The position numbers and the translations under genes are program-made. This document shows positions 29,910 through 38,979 of a stretch of 41,110 nucleotides of DNA, piece after piece. The notes below the pieces were generated by a model. That model did not search any database. It saw only the letters and a list, made by a program, of their open reading frames with translations, and was not told the DNA's origin. The stretch comes from a virus. The stretch covers positions 1 to 41,110 of IMG/VR virus record IMGVR_UViG_3300050821_008370; one strand, written 5' to 3'. Every line of letters begins with the position of its first letter. Within the stretch, counting starts at the first letter, position 1.

Positions 29910-30644
29910 ATGGCTAAATCGAAACCCCCTCCACGAAACACGCCACGCTCTCCCATCGTGACAATCAACATTACGAGCGAGATCATCGGCGCGGCAATTC
30001 CTCGTGATTCCAAAAACTGTATGATTGCCGAAACTGTTAAAGCCACGGTCCCAAATGCGCGCGGCGTGCTCGTCGACACTTCGACGATCCGCTGGACTGA
30101 CCCCGATAAGGGGCTGCGCTACGTTTATTTGACGCCTGGCGTTGTAAGGGACGCGATCTTTAAATTCGATTTCGGCCGTAAGATTGAGCCGTTTTCTTTT
30201 GTTCTTCGTGGAGCCTGGGTGTCTTCCGCGCGCTGGCACGGGAAGGACAGGCGCATTTCGCTCGCGGGATGGCAAAAAACGAGAGAGCGTCTCAAGCAAA
30301 TTCGCTCGGAACGAAAACTCGATTGGGAAACAATCGCGAGGGAAATCGACATCTCTCCTGGCACACTGACCGCACGAATCAGCGGCGGCGATATGCCTAG
30401 CGGCGAAAATGCTGATAAAATTGAAGCTTGGGTTCTGAAGCAAACAGGAGAAGAACCCGCGCCACGCGTCAAATCGCTGGCTGATAAGGTTGGCGGTCCT
30501 GTCCGACTGAGAAGCCGAAATCAGAAGGGCTTTCAAGAACCTCAACTCATCGGCGGCCGCCCTCCAAGGACGCCCGCAAATATGATTACGCGGCAATACG
30601 GGATGCGTGCGTTCGATTGGAAGCGAGAGGAAGGGGAGCATTAG
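29910..30644 (+). CDS. HTH protein on opposite strand inside the late operon (moron candidate)
   Basis: 244 residues from ATG 29910 (GGAG nine bases upstream). Residues about 15-105 form one domain (VTINITSEIIGAAIPRDSKN ... IRWTDPDKGLRYVYLTPGVV, KIEPFSFVL) that I have seen, without known function, in other phage proteins. Residues about 125-175 are an HTH (ERLKQIRSERKLDWETIARE, IDISPGTLTARISGG). A basic tail follows. It is the only plus-strand gene in the late block, with its own leader and palindromes; its stop overlaps the end of the gp10-like gene by four bases. Likely an independently expressed accessory regulator. Confidence 0.75.
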   Translation: MAKSKPPPRNTPRSPIVTINITSEIIGAAIPRDSKNCMIAETVKATVPNARGVLVDTSTIRWTDPDKGLRYVYLTPGVVRDAIFKFDFGRKIEPFSFVLRGAWVSSARWHGKDRRISLAGWQKTRERLKQIRSERKLDWETIAREIDISPGTLTARISGGDMPSGENADKIEAWVLKQTGEEPAPRVKSLADKVGGPVRLRSRNQKGFQEPQLIGGRPPRTPANMITRQYGMRAFDWKREEGEH

Positions 30645-32302
30645 CGATCTCCCCGCGGGACAGCGTCAATCAGATGCTGTCCCACCGTCACCGGAAGAAC
30701 CGCGCCCGACGAAGCGACGCCGTTGACGATCTGACCAGGCGGGATAGCGAAATCGATGCGCAATCGAAGGTCGCGTCCGGTGACCCGCAGGTCGACATAG
30801 CCGTCGCTGCGCACCGGCGAAGGAACGGATTGGAGCTCAGGCGTGCCGAGGCTGCGACTGTTGCGGTAATACAGCGAATAGAGGACGTTGCTAACGTTGC
30901 CGCCGATGTCCGGAAGAAGCTGTTTGACCGTGGTCAGCGTGCTCCCGGCCGTAAAGCCCACCATGTAAGGCGAGGTGTTCGCGCCGTAGCCGAAAACATT
31001 GAGGTCGAACGTCTCGACCCAAGGCAGATCGCAGTCGTTGTACTGGTTGCCGTACTCATGCTCGTACGAGACGAGCCCATTGGCCATGATCGTGTGGCTG
31101 GTGTAGCTGGCGGTGATCCCGGCCGAGCGGGCGCATTGCGCCTGGCCCCACCAGCCCTCCTTATAGTTGTACACAACCGCGCGCGTATTATAACCGCTCG
31201 GATTGGTCTGCGGCCCCTGCGGGTAAAACCACCAAAACTCGTTGAAGTTGGCGACATGCACCGCGCACGCTTGCTCGCGGACGTTGAGAAGATCGATGTC
31301 GTCGTCGACCCAGGCGCGGACCATGCACTGGATCGGCAGAATCGAGGTGCCGTCGTACGAATAGGGGCCCTGTTGGCTGAACCAGAGCACCATGCTTGAG
31401 GTCGTCGCCAAGCTTTGCGGCGACCACGGCGTGCAATTATCCCCTAGCTCGGTGTAATTGTAGACGTAAGGCGTGCCAAGATAGCGGGAGGCATAGGCCT
31501 TCTTGCCGGTGAAGAAGAGCGTGCCAGTGCGCGAAGCGATGGCGCAGATGATCGGACTCGAGGGCTCGATGTCGATGAAGCCCGCTTGCGTCGTGACATC
31601 GGAATAATTCCAGTTGGTGTAGTCCTCTTGCTCGCACCAAGCGAAGCGGCGGAACGAACCGCCGTCGATGTCGCCGTTCTCGTCTAGCGTGCCATCGTTG
31701 TAAGAGCCGAAAATCTGGACAAAGCGCTCTGGCGTGACGACGAAGCAGCGCCCGTTCGGCACAACGGAGTTGGCGTCTTTCGGCGGCACCACCTGCGCCA
31801 CCGTGCCAGGCGGATCCGCCGGATTCCAATAGAGAAGCCGCGCATCGGCGGAGGTCATGGCGAGGAGAACCGCGCCGAAATTGCTCAAGCTGTAAGCATC
31901 GGGCACGCGGTCGATGGCGGCGTCGGAGCCGATCGAACGCGGCGTGCCATAGGTGCCGTCGTTGTAGAGCCCATCGCCATAGCCGCCTTCGCTCGGCGGC
32001 GTCGGCGGCATGATGCCGTCGACCGGCGTGATGTCGAGAAGCGCACCGCCAGTGTCGACGTAGAGGTTCGATTCGCACAGGTAGGCGACGTGATAATTCT
32101 GGGAAAGATCGTAGAATCCGTGGATCGCCTTGCAGCGTGAGGCGAAGGTGTAATTGTATTTCGCCTGGCCGCCAACGGGCGAAAGCTGGCCTTCGACCCA
32201 GCGCACCATGTTGGCGGCGGCATAATTGGTCGAGCTCATCTGCTTCGTCGCCGTCGCGACGACGCCAGGCGGAATGCTCAGCGGTTTAAATTGCGAGCTC
32301 AT
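30641..32302 (-). CDS. P22 gp10-like tail hub / DNA stabilisation protein
   Basis: 553 residues. The N-terminal IPPGVVATATKQMSSTNYAA, NMVRWVEGQLSPVGGQAKY and the repeated beta sequence (YHVAYLCESNLYVDTGG, LLAMTSADARLLYWNP, LFFTGKKAYASRYLG) are typical of the propeller-like tail hub of P22-type podoviruses, which plugs the portal channel and carries the tail needle or fibres. T7-type tubular tail B is a possible alternative. The start overlaps the tail-collar stop by four bases. Confidence 0.7.
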   Translation of the reverse strand: MSSQFKPLSIPPGVVATATKQMSSTNYAAANMVRWVEGQLSPVGGQAKYNYTFASRCKAIHGFYDLSQNYHVAYLCESNLYVDTGGALLDITPVDGIMPPTPPSEGGYGDGLYNDGTYGTPRSIGSDAAIDRVPDAYSLSNFGAVLLAMTSADARLLYWNPADPPGTVAQVVPPKDANSVVPNGRCFVVTPERFVQIFGSYNDGTLDENGDIDGGSFRRFAWCEQEDYTNWNYSDVTTQAGFIDIEPSSPIICAIASRTGTLFFTGKKAYASRYLGTPYVYNYTELGDNCTPWSPQSLATTSSMVLWFSQQGPYSYDGTSILPIQCMVRAWVDDDIDLLNVREQACAVHVANFNEFWWFYPQGPQTNPSGYNTRAVVYNYKEGWWGQAQCARSAGITASYTSHTIMANGLVSYEHEYGNQYNDCDLPWVETFDLNVFGYGANTSPYMVGFTAGSTLTTVKQLLPDIGGNVSNVLYSLYYRNSRSLGTPELQSVPSPVRSDGYVDLRVTGRDLRLRIDFAIPPGQIVNGVASSGAVLPVTVGQHLIDAVPRGDR

Positions 32303-33090
32303 TGATACCGAATGATGAAGTTGATTGCGAGGTAGGGCGGAATGTTGTTGTGCGGCGTCCCACTGCCCTGCACGTCGGTCGTCGTGATGCCAGTCAGGGC
32401 GGCGTAGACTCCGACGCCTGGCTGTTGCGTGTCGGTATTGCCGCCGAGGTTCCCGGCGGCGTCGGTATTGCCGCCGAGATCGCCAACCGTGCTCGTCGCC
32501 GCAGTCTCAGCCCCTGCATAGTAAAAAACAGGATTGGCATTCACCGGCGAGCCAATCCCGCTCACCCATTCGGTGTAAGTGTGCGCATGAGCGCCGGTAT
32601 GGATGGCGTGCGCGTGGCCCCCGGTCGCAATGGCGTGAGAATGGGCGTTCTGATAGGCGCTATGCGGATGACCGGGATCGGGAACGTTGTGTTCGTGCGC
32701 CGGCATTTCGCCATAGGCGAGCGTGTGGTTCGCCTCGCCGCCAACGGAGGCGAGCGGGAAACTCGCACCGGCTCCGATCGGGAAGATGTTCTGCGTCGGA
32801 GGCAGGTTAAAGTTCGGCCCTGAGCCGCCGTATTGATAGCCGATAACGGCGAACAGCGCGGCGTAAGTCGTGGTGGAGAGCGACGAGCCGTCGCAGATCA
32901 GCCAGTTTGTCGGCGGCGTGGCGGTGAACCAAAGCGCGCCCGAGCCGATCGGATTGATGCCTTGTTGGTTGGCGAAGACGAGGGCGTCAATGTCGTCCAT
33001 GTCGTCGTTGAGAAAGCCGCCCCAGGTCGTTGACGAGCCCTGGACTTGCGGCTTGACCCAGCCGTAGTTCTTGGTCGTGGTTTCAACCAT
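32299..33090 (-). CDS. Tail collar domain protein
   Basis: 263 residues. The collar domain covers about residues 48-115 (PIGSGALWFTATPPTNWLICDG, YAALFAVIGYQYGG, FNLPPTQNIFPIG). A His-rich HxH array follows (AHEHNVPDPGHPHSAY, HSHAIATGGHAHAIHTGAHAH), which in phage fibres binds metal ions along the trimer axis. It ends PYLAINFIIRYQ, the usual end of this family. Its start overlaps the stop of the 58-residue gene. Confidence 0.85.
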   Translation of the reverse strand: MVETTTKNYGWVKPQVQGSSTTWGGFLNDDMDDIDALVFANQQGINPIGSGALWFTATPPTNWLICDGSSLSTTTYAALFAVIGYQYGGSGPNFNLPPTQNIFPIGAGASFPLASVGGEANHTLAYGEMPAHEHNVPDPGHPHSAYQNAHSHAIATGGHAHAIHTGAHAHTYTEWVSGIGSPVNANPVFYYAGAETAATSTVGDLGGNTDAAGNLGGNTDTQQPGVGVYAALTGITTTDVQGSGTPHNNIPPYLAINFIIRYQ

Positions 33091-33259
33091 TGGGGGTCAC
33101 CGCAGGGTTGGGCTCGTTGCCCTCGTTGAGCCAACGTACGTATTCCTGACAATCGATGTTGTCGGAATCCATAGGGATGAACGCGCCGTCTTCGTCGCGT
33201 ACGATAATGTAATCGTGGATTTGATTGCGCATTGGATCCCAAATAAGCGTATAGGTCAT
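33083..33259 (-). CDS. Small fibre-associated protein (58 aa)
   Basis: MTYTLIWDPMRNQIHDYIIV, then FIPMDSDNIDCQEYVRWLNE. The pattern IPxDxxNxDxQEYxxWLxxGN is common in short phage proteins next to tail fibres (XkdW-like or fibre-assembly proteins). It lies between the collar gene and the first collagen-like fibre; its stop overlaps the collar start in ATGGTTGA. Confidence 0.75.
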   Translation of the reverse strand: MTYTLIWDPMRNQIHDYIIVRDEDGAFIPMDSDNIDCQEYVRWLNEGNEPNPAVTPNG

Positions 33260-33261
33260 GA

Positions 33262-34551
33262 TTAGAACTCCGCGCTGGCTCTATAAGTATATCCGTATAG
33301 TATGGCATCGGCTGCCGCTGTTGTTGCTTGCGCTGCCATAGTAAAATGATCAGGACCAGCATCATTTATAACCATCGCAGCATAATTAAGTGATGGCGCA
33401 ATACTCATATCCATGGTCGGAGTGGCGCGCATCCATGTGGAAAACTGGATTGGATTATAAGCAAATCCATTTGATGTTGCCCAATTGCTAACAGTACCGG
33501 TACCTGAACAATAATACCTCTGACAACACGCCAGTCTAGTCGGCAAGTCATCCGGCACGAACGGCGTTGCTACGCTGCCCGCTTCGAGCTTGACGCCAGT
33601 GAGCCCCCAAGTGGCGTTGTTGGTGCCGGTGACGTGAACCGCGCCCTGTGCGGCAAACGCCACTCCTCCAGCCGGTCCGGTCTGCCAAGCATTCATAATC
33701 GGAGTCTGAGCGCTTGAGCCGCTGCCAAGATCCCAGATGAGGGCTAGCCCGGGGCCATTTCCAGCCGGCCAAGCCGCCGCAGGACCGCTATCGCCAGGAA
33801 TGGTGAGAGTGATCTTTGTCCAAGTGTTCGCAGTCGGTAAGCTGTAAGTCGTGACGTAATAACGGAGGCTGGTGCCGCCTGACGCGGTTGGATTGCTACT
33901 CGAAAGAGCGAAGCTGAAATTTCCGATCAGGCTAGAGCGCGCCCAGAACGACACGGTGACCGACTGGTACCCCGGTGCGCCAAAGCCAAGATCAGCCACC
34001 GCGTCGGCTTCAATCGTATGCCCGACAAGAAGCTGCGCCGCAGCGGCGGACGTGTAGGCGCTTGTCGATTGAACGCCGAGGAAATAGGGAAATCCTGGCG
34101 CTTTGGTCGTGATCACGGCCAAGTTCTGGCCCATGTTGAACCGCGACGTCGCCTCAATATTCCCGCCATAAAAACGGTCAGGGCAGTAAATCCAGCCAGT
34201 CGCCAGAGCGGGAGTAGCCGCCCCAGCATTATGCTGGTCGAGGAGCATGTCGCCATTGTCGACGCGGTTCGGGTTGGATCCCGGTCCCGCCGGTCCCGCC
34301 GGTCCCGCTGGGCCCGTTCCTCCCGCTGGCCCTGTCGAACCTGCTGGGCCCTGTGCTCCCTGTGCTCCCTGTGCTCCCTGTGCTCCCTGTACTCCCTGTA
34401 CTCCCTGCGTTCCCGGCGGTCCTTGCGGACCTGTCGGGCCCGCGGGCCCTTCTGGTCCCGGAATTCCTGGCCCAGCCACCCACTTCACGCCGTCCCAGAT
34501 CCAACCCTGGAAGGCTTCGCCAACAGTGGGAGAGGCAGGAAAGTCGAGCAT
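33262..34551 (-). CDS. Collagen-like tail fibre 2
   Basis: 429 residues. The N-terminal [21 protein letters not shown] is a common fibre start. Gly-X-Y repeats cover residues about 28-92, including GAQ and GVQ runs. The C-terminal 330 residues form a beta-sandwich-like binding region ([53 protein letters not shown]) ending SAEF. It is a paralogue of the adjacent larger fibre. The last 280 bases are visibly more AT-rich than the rest. Likely adsorption to host surface sugars. Confidence 0.8.
   Translation of the reverse strand: MLDFPASPTVGEAFQGWIWDGVKWVAGPGIPGPEGPAGPTGPQGPPGTQGVQGVQGAQGAQGAQGAQGPAGSTGPAGGTGPAGPAGPAGPGSNPNRVDNGDMLLDQHNAGAATPALATGWIYCPDRFYGGNIEATSRFNMGQNLAVITTKAPGFPYFLGVQSTSAYTSAAAAQLLVGHTIEADAVADLGFGAPGYQSVTVSFWARSSLIGNFSFALSSSNPTASGGTSLRYYVTTYSLPTANTWTKITLTIPGDSGPAAAWPAGNGPGLALIWDLGSGSSAQTPIMNAWQTGPAGGVAFAAQGAVHVTGTNNATWGLTGVKLEAGSVATPFVPDDLPTRLACCQRYYCSGTGTVSNWATSNGFAYNPIQFSTWMRATPTMDMSIAPSLNYAAMVINDAGPDHFTMAAQATTAAADAILYGYTYRASAEF
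34351..34404. repeat. Six tandem 9-bp repeats coding Gly-Ala/Val-Gln
   Basis: CTGTGCTCC four times, then CTGTACTCC twice, in frame with fibre 2 on the minus strand, coding GAQ and GVQ. Near-perfect DNA identity means copy number can change by slippage, altering shaft length. Confidence 0.85.
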
Positions 34552-34575
34552 GTCAGACTTGCGTAGTGGCCATGA

Positions 34576-36921
34576 TCAAAGCTCCGCGCTCATTGAAGCC
34601 ATCGCTTGGGCGTAAGCCAAGCCAACCGCCGTAGCCAAACATTGATTGACAACCATATTTGCTGTAACAGCGCCAACAGCGAGAGCAGAAGAATTTCCGT
34701 AAACGATGCCGGTATAAGCAACCGTAGGCACCGCTCGCATAACAACCGGAAACGGCATTGGAAAATAAAGATTATTACCAGCAGCACTGTACCCAGACAC
34801 TAACATAGCCTGGCCAATGGTCTGATAATACCTCTGGCAATCCGCCATAGACTTGGCCAACGACTGCCGATTGAACGGCGTTGCGACCGAGCCGATCTCC
34901 AGCTTGACGCCAGTGACGTAAAAGGTCGCGCCGTTGGTCCCAACAACGCTGACCGCGCCAGGCGCAGCGAGGGCGTAGGTCGAGCCCCACACACTGGCGG
35001 GGGCGCTGTACGTCCCAGTCCCAGCCCCCAGGCTAAAACCCAGCGTCGCGCCGATTCCACTGCCGGAAAGCGGCCATGCGCCAACCGTGTCACCCGGAAT
35101 CGTGACGCTGATCTTCGCCCAAGTGTTCGCGGTCGGAATCGAATAGGTGAATGGATAAGCACGCTGGATAGCGAGATTGCGGATCCCACCGCTGAACGTC
35201 CCAGTCAGGCTGGAATAGACCCAAAACGACAAGGTGACCGGCTGCGCGTTGGGTGTTCCCCAAGCGAAGTCGCTGATCATGTCGGCTTCGATGTTTTGGA
35301 GGAAGAGGAAGATATCGTTGTTCACAACGGCGTAAGCCGACGACGATGTGAACATCAAGGCATAAGGGAACCCCGGACAGGAGACGTTGGGACGCGTCCA
35401 CGTTCCTTTGCCAGCCTGTATCCCAGAGTATTGCCAGCGATCGATAGTATAACCGGCCGCCGTCCCACCCGCGCCGCTGGCGACGCCACGCTGATCGATC
35501 CGGCAGTCTCCGTTGATGAGCCTGTTGTCGCCAGAACCAGGCCCAACCGGCCCCTGTGGACCCGCTGGGCCGGCCGGTCCTGTTGCTCCTGGCGCGCCTT
35601 GCGTTCCAGGCGGCCCCTGCGATCCAGTCGAGCCTGGCGGGCCTGTTGCGCCAACCGGCCCCGCTGGCCCCTCCGGTCCCGCATTGTTGTTGCAAATTAC
35701 CCATTGGCTGGAATTAACGTCCGTAAACCAGACGTACATTTGCCCGCCAACCGAATCCCACCACAGATCGCCTACAGAGGCCCCTGAAGGCGGTGTGTCG
35801 GAAATGGTGACCGGAGGCCCGGAAGGTCCGCCGCCGCCTGTCTGGGCCGCCCAGGACAAGATCCCGGAGCCGTTCGTCGACAGAACGTCGCCGGGGTTGC
35901 CGCCGTAGATCGCCAGATTGTTTGGGCTAGCAAGAGCGAGGAGCCCGTTGACCGCCAGGCCGCCCGCAATGGTGACGCCCGAGCCATTGAAGGTCGTCGA
36001 GCCATCGGCGCGCGCGATCGTCAGCCAATTGCCGAGAAACCCGCCCGCAGTGGCATAAGCGGTGAGGGAGAAATTCGAGCCGGTATTGTTCAGCCCCTCG
36101 CTCGTTCCATCGCCCAGCATCAATTGCCAGCGCGTCAGCGTCGAAGTCTGCCCGAGAATGGCGCGCTGTTGACCATTCGGAGCGTTGAGCACCAAAGAGT
36201 TGGAGCCCTGAACGGTCAGAACCTGGTTGACCGTCAGGCTTCCCGTGACCGTGCCGCCCGCAATGGGCAGGTAAGGCCCGCCGGTGACCGGCGTAATCCA
36301 CGACAGATTGCCGTTGCCGTCCGTCGCCGGCACCTGGCCGAGCGAACCGCCGCCAAGCTGCAATTGCGCAACTGTGGGCACAGAACAGACAGCGTTCCCG
36401 GCGAACAACAACGCGCCGCTCGTCACCGCGCCGCCCGCGCTGAAGTTGGTAACCCCGGTGAAGGTGCCGCCGCTGGCCGGGACGACCAGATTCCAGGCCC
36501 CTTGAGTCCGCCCATAGGTCTGATTGTCGGGCGCGTCAGGAATGCCGCTCGGATAGCCCTCGAGGTACTCGAGAGTCACCGCCTCCATCGGTTCGACCGG
36601 ATCGCGCGAAAGGAGGACCGGATCGTTAAACGTGATCGAGCCATCGACGCCCGAGATCAGCATCGGCGTGCCGATCACGTTGCCTTTGCCGTCAAGATGA
36701 TTGACCGCGTAATTCGCCGGCGTCGCGCCATCGTTGAGGCTGACCTGCCAGTAAAGCGAACTGATCGTCGCCGGCACGCCGGTGATGGTGATCCCGCTAA
36801 CGCTGGCCGCGCCGCCAGGCGGCTCGCAGCCGCAGCCGTCCTGCCATTCGCCATTGGGCGGCAAACCAGGGGCCCAGTCGTTAGGAACCGTATCGCCGTT
36901 GGGATCGACCCACTGGTTCAT
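34576..36921 (-). CDS. Collagen-like tail fibre 1 (781 aa)
   Basis: The N-terminal 400 residues are a fibre body ([20 protein letters not shown]; repeated [13 protein letters not shown] and [11 protein letters not shown] turns). Gly-X-Y repeats follow at about residues 415-470, then the same C-terminal module as fibre 2: [54 protein letters not shown], ending SAEL. It starts one base into the adaptor stop. Probably the main receptor-binding fibre. Confidence 0.8.
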   Translation of the reverse strand: MNQWVDPNGDTVPNDWAPGLPPNGEWQDGCGCEPPGGAASVSGITITGVPATISSLYWQVSLNDGATPANYAVNHLDGKGNVIGTPMLISGVDGSITFNDPVLLSRDPVEPMEAVTLEYLEGYPSGIPDAPDNQTYGRTQGAWNLVVPASGGTFTGVTNFSAGGAVTSGALLFAGNAVCSVPTVAQLQLGGGSLGQVPATDGNGNLSWITPVTGGPYLPIAGGTVTGSLTVNQVLTVQGSNSLVLNAPNGQQRAILGQTSTLTRWQLMLGDGTSEGLNNTGSNFSLTAYATAGGFLGNWLTIARADGSTTFNGSGVTIAGGLAVNGLLALASPNNLAIYGGNPGDVLSTNGSGILSWAAQTGGGGPSGPPVTISDTPPSGASVGDLWWDSVGGQMYVWFTDVNSSQWVICNNNAGPEGPAGPVGATGPPGSTGSQGPPGTQGAPGATGPAGPAGPQGPVGPGSGDNRLINGDCRIDQRGVASGAGGTAAGYTIDRWQYSGIQAGKGTWTRPNVSCPGFPYALMFTSSSAYAVVNNDIFLFLQNIEADMISDFAWGTPNAQPVTLSFWVYSSLTGTFSGGIRNLAIQRAYPFTYSIPTANTWAKISVTIPGDTVGAWPLSGSGIGATLGFSLGAGTGTYSAPASVWGSTYALAAPGAVSVVGTNGATFYVTGVKLEIGSVATPFNRQSLAKSMADCQRYYQTIGQAMLVSGYSAAGNNLYFPMPFPVVMRAVPTVAYTGIVYGNSSALAVGAVTANMVVNQCLATAVGLAYAQAMASMSAEL

Positions 36922-37547
36922 CAGCCGAAACTCCGGACACGCGATCGCGTGAGTCTCGAGCCGCTCGCCTTCGAGAGGTTTTGCTCAGTATTGAGCTTTT
37001 GGATCATGTCTTCGGTGAATTGCTTCGCGTTCGCCGCTTGCGCCTCTTCACCGATCGCGTGGAGGTAGGCGTGCATCATCGCCGCGGAGAGATAGAGGCT
37101 CGGATACTTGGTGTAGACCCAGGAATCGACGGTGTCGGAGAAGACCGGCACCTCGCCAAAATAGAAGATCTGGTACTGGATGCCCTCGACGTCGTCGGGG
37201 CAACCGCCAAAGAAGATCGTCCGCCCCTCGATCGTGTAATGATTGAGGGCCCATTTGTCGGGCAACTTCATAAATTCGTCGCGGCTCTTGTACCGGATCG
37301 GTTTCCAGCCGCCTGGCACCTGATCGCTCGCCATCTCGACCAGATCAAACTCGAGCCAATCGTCGGGAATCGTCGCGCAGCGCTCAGTCGAGGTGACGAT
37401 CGCGCTCTTGATCATCCGATTGTGGCGGAGCTCCTGGTTCATCTTTTGCTCAGCCATGCGCACGAACGAAGTAACGAGCGTCGGTGACCAGTCCTGCCGG
37501 TTCGCCCATTCCGCGATTTGGGTTGTGAAATCCGAGAAATCGGTCAT
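36921..37547 (-). CDS. Head-tail adaptor (SU10 type)
   Basis: 208 residues from MTDFSDFTTQIAEWANRQ, overlapping the previous stop by ATGA; upstream residues of the longer frame are unlikely. Helical start with MAEQKMNQELRHNRM, then a beta part with IPDDWLEFDLVEM, YTIEGRTIFFGGCPDD, YFGEVPVFSDTVDSWVYTKYPSLYL and a C-terminal helix. This is the pattern of the phage adaptor that sits under the portal in SU10-like podoviruses. Confidence 0.78.
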   Translation of the reverse strand: MTDFSDFTTQIAEWANRQDWSPTLVTSFVRMAEQKMNQELRHNRMIKSAIVTSTERCATIPDDWLEFDLVEMASDQVPGGWKPIRYKSRDEFMKLPDKWALNHYTIEGRTIFFGGCPDDVEGIQYQIFYFGEVPVFSDTVDSWVYTKYPSLYLSAAMMHAYLHAIGEEAQAANAKQFTEDMIQKLNTEQNLSKASGSRLTRSRVRSFG

Positions 37548-37726
37548 AGCCGGTCCGTCAGCCACAAGATGAGGACAATGATCAGAATGACCCCGACGAT
37601 GCCGATGCCTGGATTGCCGAAACCATAACCTGGCCGCCAAGGCGCGCCCTGGTAGAAATGCGGCCCGATTCCGCCCAGCAAAACGATGACGAGAATGACG
37701 ACGAGGATCAGACCAAGCGGGCTCAT
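37544..37726 (-). CDS. DUF3309-like small membrane protein
   Basis: 60 residues with two hydrophobic segments (LILVVILVIVLLGGIG and GIVGVILIIVLILWL) separated by a Pro/Gly/Tyr-rich turn. Resembles DUF3309. Next to the holin-like and endolysin genes, it may be a second holin or antiholin; this is inference. Confidence 0.7.
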   Translation of the reverse strand: MSPLGLILVVILVIVLLGGIGPHFYQGAPWRPGYGFGNPGIGIVGVILIIVLILWLTDRL

Positions 37727-38037
37727 TCAGGCGGTCCTCTCGGAGTTCGGCTGAGCCAGTAGGCGACGACCGCGCCGAAAGCGGCGACTAGGCCGCCGAT
37801 CGCTCCCGAGGTGATTTCGTCGGTTGGAACGGTGAAATAGACGCAGAACGTGACCAAGCTGATGAAGGCCAGGATCACCAAAATCGAAACGGTGAGCGTG
37901 CCGCCGGTCTTGTCGAACCGATTGGCCACGATGACCAGAACGATGGTCAGAACAACCGCGATGCTCAGCCCCATCGACGCCGGATAGTCCAACAGCTTCG
38001 GCGTTGGCGGCGGAATGACCAGATTGTTGTCGGCCAC
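37723..38037 (-). CDS. Putative holin
   Basis: 104 residues with three hydrophobic segments (MGLSIAVVLTIVLVIVAN; LTVSILVILAFISLVTFCVYF; SGAIGGLVAAFGAVVAYWL) and polar ends. Size, topology and position directly after the endolysin gene fit a class I holin that forms membrane lesions at lysis. No family signature is recognised. Confidence 0.65.
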   Translation of the reverse strand: MADNNLVIPPPTPKLLDYPASMGLSIAVVLTIVLVIVANRFDKTGGTLTVSILVILAFISLVTFCVYFTVPTDEITSGAIGGLVAAFGAVVAYWLSRTPRGPPE

Positions 38038-38679
38038 TCATCCCCTCGCCTTCCACTTCCGATAAGCTGCGTCCATCTTTCGGTCGTACTGGTTCTGAGC
38101 GTAGCCGGGACCGTTGTAGCCGCGCGCGAACTGGGCCCAGTTCTTGTTGCGCAGCGGCGTGTCGAGCCGATTGCCCTTGATGAACTTCACGAAGGCGTCG
38201 AGATGCGCCGGCGCTCCGGACCACATGGCGTCGACGAAGGCTTGCGAGTCGTCGAAGCCGCAGACGGCGTGGTTCTCACCGAGGATCTGAAAGGTGCCCC
38301 AGGAGCACGCCTTGTTGGCGGCGTCGGCGTTCAACCGACGTGCATCTTCGTAACGGTTATGTTGATTAGTCCCGGTAGCGCCGTAGAGCTTCGAATTCCA
38401 TCCCGACGAAGACAGCGCAACGCCATTGCGATCCTTCGCGGCGGCGTGCGCGCCCTTCGTGTGCTTGTGGAAGATGTGCGCTTCGTACAAGGCCGCGGGC
38501 CGCCCGTCTGGGAGGAAACCGGCACCCGCGGCCTCGACTTCGGCAACGGCGCGGATCGCCGCCACCTCAACGTTGAGCTCCTTCGCGGCGCGCTCGAAGT
38601 CCGCGTCGGCTAGCGTGGTCTGTTTCTCAGGCGCTTTCTCAGGCGCTTTCTCAGGCGGTTTCTCAGGCGCTTTCGCCAT
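38038..38679 (-). CDS. Endolysin (N-acetylmuramidase)
   Basis: 213 residues from MAKAPEKPPEK, with GGGGAGA upstream. After a repetitive Lys/Glu/Pro/Ala tail (4-19), the catalytic domain matches N-acetylmuramidase (DUF3380): AVAEVEAAGAGFLPDGRPAA with Glu47/Glu49, LYEAHIFHKHTKG with Glu66, CSWGTFQILG, and a C-terminal FARGYNGPGYAQNQYDRK. It would cut the glycan backbone at lysis. No signal peptide, so it depends on the holin. Confidence 0.85.
   Translation of the reverse strand: MAKAPEKPPEKAPEKAPEKQTTLADADFERAAKELNVEVAAIRAVAEVEAAGAGFLPDGRPAALYEAHIFHKHTKGAHAAAKDRNGVALSSSGWNSKLYGATGTNQHNRYEDARRLNADAANKACSWGTFQILGENHAVCGFDDSQAFVDAMWSGAPAHLDAFVKFIKGNRLDTPLRNKNWAQFARGYNGPGYAQNQYDRKMDAAYRKWKARG
38623..38670. 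repeat. Four tandem 12-bp repeats in the endolysin gene
   Basis: TTTCTCAGGCGC four times, the third copy ending GCGG, in frame, coding the (A/P)PEK linker at the endolysin N-terminus. Copy number may vary between isolates. Confidence 0.85.
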
Positions 38680-38975
38680 CAGACTCTCCCCTGCCAGACG
38701 CGCCACGGTGCCGCCTCGCTCGAGTTGAGCCAGCGGTCGAACCGCTCCGGATCATCGTAGATTTCGCGCTTGATCAGATCCTCGACGACGATTGCCGGCA
38801 GCGTCGCGATCTTCTTGTTCTCGGTCTTGCGCATCGTCTCGCGATCGCGCGCCACGCCGGCGAGGATCTCGTCGAGATATTGCGTCGCGTTAACGACGAG
38901 GCGGCCCTCAGACTCGTCGTAGATCGTCTCACGGACGATCCCGTCGCGGACCATGTAGAGCCGCCTCGTTTCCAT
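38679..38975 (-). CDS. Conserved protein downstream of the capsid gene (98 aa)
   Basis: METRRLYMVRDGIVRETIYD ... NATQYLDEILAGVARDRETM ... ATLPAIVVEDLIKREIYDD ... WRVWQGRV follows a family common between capsid and lysis or tail genes in podophages. Function unknown to me. Its last base overlaps the endolysin start. Confidence 0.7.
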   Translation of the reverse strand: METRRLYMVRDGIVRETIYDESEGRLVVNATQYLDEILAGVARDRETMRKTENKKIATLPAIVVEDLIKREIYDDPERFDRWLNSSEAAPWRVWQGRV

Positions 38976-38979
38976 CGTC

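Noticed and set aside
34351-34404. CRISPR-like short repeats
   Set aside because: The 9-bp units are contiguous without spacers and code Gly-X-Y triplets in the fibre.
36124-37068. 314-codon plus-strand open frame
   Set aside because: Antisense to fibre 1 and the adaptor; Arg/Ala-rich with no domain pattern.
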